Source: CABMGU01 sp035292785 (GTDB taxonomy: Archaea; Nanobdellota; Nanobdellia; Woesearchaeales; ARS49). From it: DNA of 11,727 bases. The DNA lies in NCBI GenBank assembly GCA_035292785.1, contig DATDPK010000053.1:1-11727 (forward strand). The letters run 5' to 3'. This document shows positions 6,699 through 11,727 of this stretch, piece after piece (within the stretch, counting starts at the first letter, position 1; each line of letters opens with the position of its first letter). Made by a program: the position numbers and the translations under genes. The notes under the pieces were generated by a model. The model did no database searches. It had not been told where the DNA came from and saw nothing but the letters and a program-made list of their open reading frames with translations.

Positions 6699-6712
6699 AT
6701 AGCTAAAGCTAT
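6699..6712. repeat. Inverted repeat, possible operator
   Basis: ATAGCT-AA-AGCTAT, a perfect 6-bp palindrome with a 2-bp spacer. It sits between the TATA-like element and the predicted start of the HerA-like gene, the position where archaeal repressors block polymerase recruitment. The tiny spacer favours a protein-binding dyad over an RNA hairpin. It could also be chance. Confidence 0.35.
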
Positions 6713-6721
6713 CTGAAAAAG

Positions 6722-8050
6722 ATGGTGTACGAAATAATTCTCGGAAGAGACGCAGAAGACCAGAAAAAATACGGCACAACAGGAACAATACTGCTGGGCA
6801 AACATTACGTAAAAATGGGAGCAGTAACAGCTCTATCACAGCCAGTATACCTTGACTTAAACAAAGCACACGTAGTATTCGTGTGCGGAAAAAGAGGTTC
6901 AGGAAAATCATACTCATTAGGCGTAATAGCAGAAGGAATAGCACAACTGCCAGAAAACTACCGCAACAGACTATCAGTAATAGTGCTCGACACAATGGGA
7001 ATATACTGGACAATGAAATACCCCAACAACAAAGATGAATCACTCCTGAAAGAATGGGGGCTGGAAGGCAAGGGAATAGACGTCAAAATATACACGCCAA
7101 TCGGCTTTTACAAAAAATGGAAAGAACAAGGAATCCCAACAGACCAGCCATTCGCACTAAACCCGGCAGAACTATCACCAGAAGACTGGAATTTAACATT
7201 TGAACTGGAAAGCACAAATCCAGTTGCAGTACTAATTGAAAGAATAATACTGCAAATGAAGAAAACAAGAGAACAATACGACATACCAGACATAATAAAA
7301 TCAATAGAAGAAGACCAAACAGAAGAAACCAGAGTAAAACAAGCAGCAATAAACAGGTTCACAGCAGTAGAAGACTGGGGAGTATTCTCGCCAAAAGCAA
7401 CCTCCCTAAAAGAACTCGCAAAACCAGGACAAGTTACAATACTTGACTTGGGAGCATATGCAGTAATGCCAAATGGCTGGCGAATAAAACACTTAGTCAT
7501 AGGCATACTCGGAATGAAATTATTCATAGAAAGAATGAAAGCAAGAAAAGACGAAGAATTCACAGCAGTACACGAAGCAATCCACTACATACTCGAAGAA
7601 CACGAAGAGCCAAAAGAAACAGAAATGCCAATCTGCTGGCTAATGGTAGACGAAGCACACGAATTCCTGCCAAACACAGGAAAAACAGCAAGCTCAGACG
7701 CGCTGACAACCTTACTAAGAGAAGGAAGACAGCCAGGAATAGCACTAATCCTTGCAACACAACAACCAGGAAAAATCCACACAGACGCAATGACTCAATC
7801 AGATATTATACTGGCACACAGACTAACAGCAAAAATAGACACAGACGCCCTAGGCTCACTATTGCAAAGCTATTTACGAGTAGGGCTGGACAAAGAACTC
7901 TCAAATTTACCACGCGTAGCAGGAGCCTGCATAGCAGTAGACGACGTAAACGAAAGAATGTACCCAATGAGAGTAAGGCCAAGATTCAGCTGGCACGGAG
8001 GCGGAGCGCCAGGAATAATAAAAGAAATAAAAAAAGTATTTGAATTCTAA
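6722..8050 (+). CDS. HerA/DUF87-family ATPase
   Basis: A 442-residue P-loop ATPase of the FtsK-HerA group. A short N-terminal beta-rich segment (HAS-barrel-like, about 1-48) is followed by Walker A VCGKRGSGKS (54-63), VLDTMGIYW (88-96), Walker B ICWLMVDEAHEF (304-315) with D310/E311, the LREGRQPGIALILATQQP segment (332-349) with sensor Q347, and a C-terminal RPRFSWHGGGAPG (419-431) supplying candidate arginine fingers. HerA proteins form hexameric rings and work with NurA nuclease in DNA end resection. No nurA is present here and the protein is shorter than typical HerA, so it may be a divergent paralogue. It lies 60 nt after dnaG behind its own promoter elements. Its TAA overlaps the convergent lipoprotein stop by 4 nt. 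Confidence 0.88.
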   Translation: MVYEIILGRDAEDQKKYGTTGTILLGKHYVKMGAVTALSQPVYLDLNKAHVVFVCGKRGSGKSYSLGVIAEGIAQLPENYRNRLSVIVLDTMGIYWTMKYPNNKDESLLKEWGLEGKGIDVKIYTPIGFYKKWKEQGIPTDQPFALNPAELSPEDWNLTFELESTNPVAVLIERIILQMKKTREQYDIPDIIKSIEEDQTEETRVKQAAINRFTAVEDWGVFSPKATSLKELAKPGQVTILDLGAYAVMPNGWRIKHLVIGILGMKLFIERMKARKDEEFTAVHEAIHYILEEHEEPKETEMPICWLMVDEAHEFLPNTGKTASSDALTTLLREGRQPGIALILATQQPGKIHTDAMTQSDIILAHRLTAKIDTDALGSLLQSYLRVGLDKELSNLPRVAGACIAVDDVNERMYPMRVRPRFSWHGGGAPGIIKEIKKVFEF

Positions 8051-8847
8051 TCACAAGGCGCGTCGAAATCAGCATCCTTCAATGAATTAAACGTCATATC
8101 ATTGAACTGATACTTCTTCTCCTGACCATCCTTTATGACAACAACCTTGTGCGGAACGCCGTAAGTATCGTCAACCCACATCTGGACTTCAGCGCCATCA
8201 TCACGCATAAACTTAATGTAAGTCACACTGCGAGAGTTGAACGTCTGCGGACCGACAATTGAGCCTGACGTAACTTCCTTAGTCCACTGATAAGGCGTCT
8301 TAGGAATATTCAAAGACGCATAATCAACGTCAAACTTCTTGCCAGTATTGTCAACATTATGGCTGAGACACCTTGATTTATCTATGCAGCAACCAACAGC
8401 AGTTTTTGCAGCAGTATCCACATAGACTGTATCATAGTAACCTTCGCGCACATAGTAATCCTCTTCATACTCGTAAATGACAAGCTTTGTTCCCTTAATT
8501 GCATATCCGTCGGTAAACAAGTTGCTGGTATCAGTTCCGCCAAACAAGTATTTCAGGTTTGAAACCTTTTCATCAGCGCGCTTCAACAAATCACGCAGTT
8601 CAGGACTCATCTCCTGAGACGTAACAGTTGTTACGGGAGCAGACGGGCCAACAGAAGGCTCACTTGGCTGAACAGTCTGGCCCTCATCAATATTTTCAGA
8701 AGGCAAAGCCCTGACAGGAGGCTTCCTGCCAACAACAGAATCATCTTTTACAACTTCTTTAGTGACTTCTTCAGCAGGCTTTTCTGCAGCTGGAGCGCAA
8801 GCTACCAACAAAATAAACAAAGCACACACAATCCACAATTTTTTCAT
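8047..8847 (-). CDS. Secreted lipoprotein, possible LolA/DUF4412-like fold
   Basis: A 266-residue exported protein. The N-terminus MKKLWIVCALFILLVACAP is a lipoprotein signal peptide with lipobox LVAC, so C17 would be lipidated. A low-complexity Glu/Val/Pro/Ser-rich spacer follows (about 18-75), then a folded domain to the end. The C-terminal stretch VQMWVDDTYGVPHKVVVI followed by a KYQFNDMTF strand recalls the late strands of LolA/DUF4412-like domains; the similarity is by eye only. Cysteines (CC and C near GCCIDKSRC, and C265) could form disulfides. GGGGGG overlapping the upstream gene's stop is a strong ribosome binding site 9 nt before the ATG, so it is the last gene of a minus-strand run. 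A T-rich tract on its strand just past the stop, inside the HerA-like gene's last codons, could terminate it. Ends in TAG. Confidence 0.8.
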   Translation of the reverse strand: MKKLWIVCALFILLVACAPAAEKPAEEVTKEVVKDDSVVGRKPPVRALPSENIDEGQTVQPSEPSVGPSAPVTTVTSQEMSPELRDLLKRADEKVSNLKYLFGGTDTSNLFTDGYAIKGTKLVIYEYEEDYYVREGYYDTVYVDTAAKTAVGCCIDKSRCLSHNVDNTGKKFDVDYASLNIPKTPYQWTKEVTSGSIVGPQTFNSRSVTYIKFMRDDGAEVQMWVDDTYGVPHKVVVIKDGQEKKYQFNDMTFNSLKDADFDAPCD

Positions 8848-8859
8848 TTCAAATCCCCC

Positions 8860-9069
8860 CTAATCAATACTTCTTGGACGCGGAGACAACTGCTCATCAG
8901 GAGTAGCCCTCAGCATCGATAAAAGTGAAGCGACAAACATCAAAGTGAACAACAAGCCAAAAGCAAACGCCCAATTCCTTGAAAACTGCGAAATATACAA
9001 GGCAGAAACCAAGAAACCAATCATACTACCAACCATAAAAGATGATTTCAACGGTGCAGGCCTTATCAT
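8860..9069 (-). CDS. Small two-helix membrane protein, unknown
   Basis: About 69 residues, not recognised. After MIRPAPLKSS there are two hydrophobic helices: one around FMVGSMIGFLVSALYI, one around WAFAFGLLFTLMFVASLL. A polar tail with several prolines follows (RATPDEQLSPRPRSID). I chose the ATG at 9067-9069 because a TATA element (9090-9100, minus strand) predicts initiation at that base, giving a leaderless mRNA; an in-frame ATG at 9082-9084 would add five residues. It lies between the exosome-type gene and the lipoprotein gene, 12 nt from the latter, and is probably co-expressed with the lipoprotein. Ends in TAG. Confidence 0.65.
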   Translation of the reverse strand: MIRPAPLKSSFMVGSMIGFLVSALYISQFSRNWAFAFGLLFTLMFVASLLSMLRATPDEQLSPRPRSID

Positions 9070-9089
9070 AACAATACAAAGCATTCAAT

Positions 9090-9100
9090 GATTTAAATAC
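9090..9100 (-). promoter_or_regulatory. TATA box inside the end of the COG1325 gene
   Basis: GTATTTAAATC on the minus strand overlaps the TAA stop of the upstream RNA-binding gene. Its centre is 26 nt before the ATG at 9069, predicting a leaderless transcript for the small membrane protein and the lipoprotein. Confidence 0.55.
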
Positions 9101-9554
9101 TTTTCTGGCTAAACAATTTCCTAATCAATAACAAGGCAGCATCACGCTTCTTAGGATAAGCAGCAACAGCCAGCTTAATATGAAAACAACTGCCAGAATC
9201 AGTAAGCCAAAACTCACGCTCATTCACCCAATGGTCCTTGTCAATCCTGATAAAAAAGTCCAAATTCGCATCCAAACGAGACTCTGCCTGGGAAATCAGC
9301 AATCTCTTCTGCTCATCAGAAAACTTATTCAACAAAAAATCCAAAAAATCATTGGTTTGCGCTTCCCTTGTAAGAGAAACAGAGAATATCTTGATAATGC
9401 GCTCATCAAAACCCTGAGCATTCTCTGTCCCAAGAACAACCCTTGCCCTATTCAAGTCAAAAGGAACCAAAGCTATAACAGCTTCGCGTATCCCTTCCAC
9501 GTTCTCCTCAGGCTTTGCAAAAGCACTAACCGTTATACGATGAACCCAGCGCAT
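9093..9554 (-). CDS. COG1325-type exosome-associated RNA-binding protein (DUF54)
   Basis: A 153-residue protein matching the archaeal COG1325/PF01877 group, predicted RNA-binding proteins linked to the exosome. Visible marks are the N-terminal VHRITVSAFAKPEENVEGIREAV segment with a predicted amphipathic helix, a central nuclease-free helical region, and a C-terminal block with HWVNEREFWLTD, CFHIKLAVAAYPKK and RDAALLLIRKLF, which resembles the family ending. The frame stays open upstream to 9749, but a TATA box at 9573-9585 and the conserved length support the ATG at 9552-9554, which would be leaderless. It is divergent from the presenilin-like gene and first in the minus-strand run with the small membrane protein and lipoprotein. 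Confidence 0.75.
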   Translation of the reverse strand: MRWVHRITVSAFAKPEENVEGIREAVIALVPFDLNRARVVLGTENAQGFDERIIKIFSVSLTREAQTNDFLDFLLNKFSDEQKRLLISQAESRLDANLDFFIRIDKDHWVNEREFWLTDSGSCFHIKLAVAAYPKKRDAALLLIRKLFSQKSI

Positions 9555-9572
9555 AAAAACAAAGAAAAAGGT

Positions 9573-9585
9573 AAATTTATAAAAA
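9573..9585. promoter_or_regulatory. Shared TATA element between two divergent genes
   Basis: AAATTTATAAAAA is readable as TATA on either strand. Its centre is about 25 nt from the minus-strand ATG (9554) and about 29 nt from the plus-strand ATG (9608), so both genes would be transcribed leaderless or nearly so from one element. Only 53 nt separate the two starts and no other TATA-like element is present. Confidence 0.55.
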
Positions 9586-9607
9586 CCTTCAGGTTTCAAA
9601 GGAACAA

Positions 9608-10465
9608 ATGAAACATTCGACAATAATAACCTGTTTCTTAGTTCTGCTCTTTGCAGCAACACAAGTAATAGGATTATACGTAACAAAAGAGTACATAGAT
9701 GTGGATGCCTCGAAAGAAAAAGGGGAAATTGTCTGGAAAGCACTGCCATCGATAGTCGGGGTGGAAATTGAAAGGCCAGACGTTGAGCCGCAATTCAGCA
9801 TATGGTATATTCTGGGAGCAACATTAGTTGGAACAATACTAATATTATTGATAATCAGATGGGGAAAAGTATTATTGTGGAAACTCTGGTTTTATTTCGC
9901 AATCGTGCTATGTTTGCAGATTGCGATAGCAGCATTCCTGCCAGCACTAACATCATTAATAGTAGCACTTGGACTGGGATGGTTCAAAGTATTCAGGCCA
10001 AACCTCTACATACATAACTTATCAGAATTATTCGTCTACGGAGGACTTGCAGTTATCTTTGTTCCAATACTAAACGTCTTTTACGCATTTTTATTATTAA
10101 TCGTGCTTTCAATCTACGACATGTACGCGGTCTGGAAAAGCAAACACATGATAAAAATGGCAAAATTCCAGACAAAAAGCGGAATCTTTGCAGGACTACT
10201 ATTACCCTATGCGATTCCTGGAAGAGGACCGAAGAAAAAAGTCAGAACAGCAGTGTTAGGCGGAGGAGACTTAGGATTTCCACTAATATTTGCAGGAACA
10301 GTGCTCAAAGCAACAGGATTTGCAGACGCACTGTTCATAGCAGCAGGAGCAACAGCAGCACTTGGCGTGTTATTATGGCTCGGACAAAAAGACAAATTCT
10401 ACCCAGCAATGCCATTCCTGACAATCGGCTGCGCAATTGGCTACGCCTTTACTTTTCTGCTGTAA
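9608..10465 (+). CDS. Presenilin/signal-peptide-peptidase-like aspartyl protease
   Basis: A 285-residue multi-pass membrane protein of the archaeal presenilin-like A22 family (DUF1119/COG3389). Hydrophobic segments occur near 5-24, 65-84, 94-113, 115-126, 143-172, 192-203, 215-234, 238-258 and 268-285. Catalytic motifs are YD in VLSIYDMYAVW (D171) and GxGD in LGGGDLGFPLIFAG (D221). The third motif, normally PAL, reads PAM in YPAMPFL (266-268). The enzyme would cleave transmembrane substrates within the membrane; its substrate is unknown. A hydrophilic loop of about 40 residues (25-64) follows the first segment. The ATG is 29 nt from a TATA element shared with the divergent gene. The 3' end overlaps the convergent neighbour by 17 nt. 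Confidence 0.88.
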   Translation: MKHSTIITCFLVLLFAATQVIGLYVTKEYIDVDASKEKGEIVWKALPSIVGVEIERPDVEPQFSIWYILGATLVGTILILLIIRWGKVLLWKLWFYFAIVLCLQIAIAAFLPALTSLIVALGLGWFKVFRPNLYIHNLSELFVYGGLAVIFVPILNVFYAFLLLIVLSIYDMYAVWKSKHMIKMAKFQTKSGIFAGLLLPYAIPGRGPKKKVRTAVLGGGDLGFPLIFAGTVLKATGFADALFIAAGATAALGVLLWLGQKDKFYPAMPFLTIGCAIGYAFTFLL

Positions 10466-10838
10466 ACTTGCTTAATGCCTTTTGTTCAGAAATAGCAGAA
10501 TAATCAAACAAGTCTATTGTTGGATTGCCTTTTGCGGTTATGATTTGCACGCCTGTTTTTTTGTGAAGCTCCCTGGTTTTTTCCAATGTTGCATTGGTCA
10601 ATATTGCCAACTTTGGCTTTAGTTTCGCGATTATTTTCTCTGACTGCTCATGCTGCAGTATTAGAACATCTGCCTTGTATTCCTTTATCTCTCTCGCGCT
10701 TATCTGACCTGTTATGTGAGCTATCGTACAGTCTGACAGCTGGTATATTGTTCCTGATTTCTTGCTGTGTACTTTGCTTGCCTTGTCATCTGCCTTGATG
10801 AGTATAGTGTCTCCAGAAAACTGTATTTTTGGCGCCAT
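10449..10838 (-). CDS. Small protein resembling the C-terminal half of an MBL fold
   Basis: A 129-residue protein. The segment ADVLILQHEQSEKIIAKLKPK, then LAILTN, then RELHKKTGVQIITAK with IDLFDYS resembles the C-terminal half of archaeal metallo-beta-lactamase-fold proteins (family pattern ADVLIL...KPKLAILTHFG...TGVxVIAAKDGM). The N-terminal half with the HxHxDH zinc motif is absent, and the usual ILTH histidine is asparagine, so hydrolase activity is unlikely. An in-frame TAG just upstream and a TATA element centred 26 nt before the ATG show this is the natural start. It may be a domain remnant that kept a structural role, or a convergent small protein. Codons and strand composition differ from most neighbours. 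The last 17 nt overlap the convergent protease gene. Similarity is by eye. Confidence 0.6.
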   Translation of the reverse strand: MAPKIQFSGDTILIKADDKASKVHSKKSGTIYQLSDCTIAHITGQISAREIKEYKADVLILQHEQSEKIIAKLKPKLAILTNATLEKTRELHKKTGVQIITAKGNPTIDLFDYSAISEQKALSKFTAEK

Positions 10839-10859
10839 ATCCGCTGTTAAGCTTACATT

Positions 10860-10867
10860 CTATAAAA
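10860..10867 (-). promoter_or_regulatory. TATA box for the MBL-like gene
   Basis: TTTTATAG on the minus strand, centred about 26 nt before the ATG at 10838, so the transcript would be leaderless. It lies 26-41 nt from the oppositely directed SRP RNA TATA box. Confidence 0.5.
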
Positions 10868-10892
10868 TGATTTGTCATCACCGAAAGAGAAA

Positions 10893-10901
10893 GCTTTAAA
10901 A
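10893..10901 (+). promoter_or_regulatory. TATA box for SRP RNA
   Basis: GCTTTAAAA with a purine-rich flank upstream. The predicted start is near 10923, which matches the first base pairs of the SRP RNA closing helix. Confidence 0.65.
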
Positions 10902-10923
10902 GAGGCCAAAACAGCAATATTCA

Positions 10924-11198
10924 CGGGCGGACTAGACTGGGAGGTTAGCCCTCTCCTGTAACCGTGAATGGGCTTTACGCGGGGTTGAAGTTCGAGAAGC
11001 AGCGCATATCCTGCGTGAAAGTCTTGTGCTGGACGTTGAGGTTCTGTCCGGCAGGATTGTGGCTGCAGGAATCTGGCCAGGCGGGGAACCGAGCAACCAT
11101 AACTGTAGTTCTCAATGCTTGTCGGGTTGCGGAACTGAGGAAAGCATAAGGTTCAACTTTTGCGTAATTATGCTCTCATTTTCGGACGCGTCTGCCCG
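10924..11198 (+). ncRNA. Signal recognition particle RNA (archaeal 7S RNA)
   Basis: About 275 nt, near the usual archaeal size of 300. The 5' end CGGGCGGA pairs with TCTGCCCG at 11191-11198 (one G-U), forming the terminal helix 1. The Alu domain has GGGAGG facing CCTCTCC and the conserved CTGTAACC (about 10955-10964). The S domain has the helix-8 signature GGCCAGG...GAGCAACC with the GGAA tetraloop in CGG-GGAA-CCG (about 11076-11096), the SRP54-binding site. SRP RNA scaffolds SRP19/SRP54 for targeting membrane and secreted proteins. ATTCACGG at 10919 can also pair with CCGTGAAT at 10962-10969, so the exact 5' end may be a few bases earlier. A T-rich tract directly after the 3' end terminates it. 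Confidence 0.9.
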
Positions 11199-11199
11199 C

Positions 11200-11715
11200 T
11201 TATTTTTTCTTTTTGTAATGCTCTTCCAGCTCTCTGAAACTCATATTCGTTGCGTCTGACATAGAATAACCCAAACGCCTAACATAATAAGCAACAACCC
11301 TCTGAGTTGGAGCTTCAATCTCCAAAAGCGCTGGAATTCCAGGATATTTATCGATGTCAAAAACAACATCTCCCTTTCGAAAACTTTCCCTGCGCTTTGT
11401 TTTCTTTTTCCTGACTTCAAAACCCAATCTTTCCATTAGTTTCAGTGTGGCTTCCAAACTGCCTGTAACAAATTCAATCTCTTCTCTTGACTTGAAAACT
11501 TTCTAATGATTTCTTCCCTTATAACCCAGTTTGACAGAGTTTCCCATCTGCCTAACGCGCAAACTTTCATCACGCCTTTTCAGCCTTTTATCATCAGTAT
11601 CCAAATAAACTGTAACGACAGGACCAGCATACGTCCTTTCTGCACCCAAAGCAACAAGCCTTCTGTGCACTTCCTCAACGTCAACTTCCAGAATTTTTAC
11701 TTCAACTTCCTTCAT
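11200..11715 (-). pseudogene. CYTH-domain protein (class IV adenylate cyclase-like) interrupted by in-frame TAG
   Basis: One reading frame of 172 codons with a single internal TAG at 11503-11505 (codon 71); there is no frameshift. CYTH proteins bind polyphosphate-containing nucleotides in a beta-tunnel; archaeal members include adenylate cyclase and triphosphatase. Before the TAG: EVEVK (3-7, the ExExK motif), R53 and R55 in ESLRVRQ, and K62/K66 in VKLGYKG. After it: KSREEIEF (75-82), TKRRESF (106-112) and ALLEIEAP (129-136) with E132/E134. The combined length of about 171 fits the family, and both halves carry needed tunnel residues, so neither half alone should work. No strong restart site follows the TAG. 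It may be a recent nonsense mutation, a sequencing error or a recoded amber codon. The final lysine codons also form the T-tract ending SRP RNA on the other strand. Confidence 0.8.
11203..11214 (+). terminator. T-rich terminator of SRP RNA
   Basis: TTTTTTCTTTTT starts five bases after the SRP RNA closing helix. On the other strand these same bases encode the four C-terminal lysines of the CYTH protein. Confidence 0.6.
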
Positions 11716-11727
11716 TACAAAATCTAT

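Noticed and set aside
9555..9749. Upstream in-frame extension of the COG1325 gene
   Set aside because: It would run antisense through the presenilin-like gene's N-terminus; the family's usual length and the TATA box at 9573-9585 fit the ATG at 9554.
11200..11457. Separate gene starting at TTG 11457
   Set aside because: It is in the same frame as the upstream half and begins in mid-domain; it is the second part of the CYTH gene, not an independent protein.
1..11727. CRISPR arrays, insertion sequences or attachment sites
   Set aside because: No spaced direct repeats, transposase-like proteins, terminal inverted repeats or tRNA-flanked duplications were seen.

Overview
The window reads as a gene-dense stretch of an archaeal chromosome. 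The archaeal markers are a DnaG-type TOPRIM protein of the archaeal kind, a HerA-like ATPase, a RIO1 kinase, a COG1325-type exosome-associated RNA-binding protein, a presenilin-like membrane protease, an archaeal-form SRP RNA and TATA-box promoters with very short or absent leaders. Compact genes, several overlapping 3' ends and a folate-type one-carbon gene set suggest a DPANN-like lineage (Woesearchaeota/Pacearchaeota type). That placement is inference; no marker in the window fixes it.

Layout. 1-1485 (+): the 3' end of dihydrofolate reductase, overlapping complete glyA. 1400-4983 (-): a tight four-gene run, transcribed right to left, of a putative zinc metallopeptidase, a UDP-glucuronate 4-epimerase-like enzyme, RIO1 kinase and FolC. 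FolC runs head-on 86 nt into glyA. 4984-5398: divergent promoters, an unassigned structured RNA (about 5119-5232) that starts at the predicted TATA-driven start site, then a possible 30-codon basic ORF and a hairpin/T-run. 5399-8050 (+): dnaG and a HerA-like ATPase. 8047-9554 (-): an exosome-associated RNA-binding protein, a small two-TM protein and a lipoprotein. 9608-10465 (+): presenilin-like protease, divergent from the RNA-binding gene over one TATA box. 10449-10838 (-): a small protein resembling the C-terminal half of a metallo-beta-lactamase fold. 10924-11198 (+): SRP RNA. 11200-11715 (-): a CYTH-domain (class IV adenylate cyclase/triphosphatase-like) gene interrupted by one in-frame TAG.

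Functional themes. FolA, GlyA and FolC together point to a folate-based one-carbon cycle (dihydrofolate reduction, serine-glycine hydroxymethyl transfer, polyglutamylation). DnaG, HerA, the COG1325 protein, RIO1 and SRP RNA are information-processing genes. The lipoprotein, small membrane protein, presenilin-like protease and epimerase concern the cell envelope.

The items most worth checking are the unassigned structured RNA with its adjacent mini-ORF, the amber-interrupted CYTH gene, the orphan HExxH protein and the truncated MBL-like protein. No tRNA, rRNA, CRISPR array or insertion sequence was seen.
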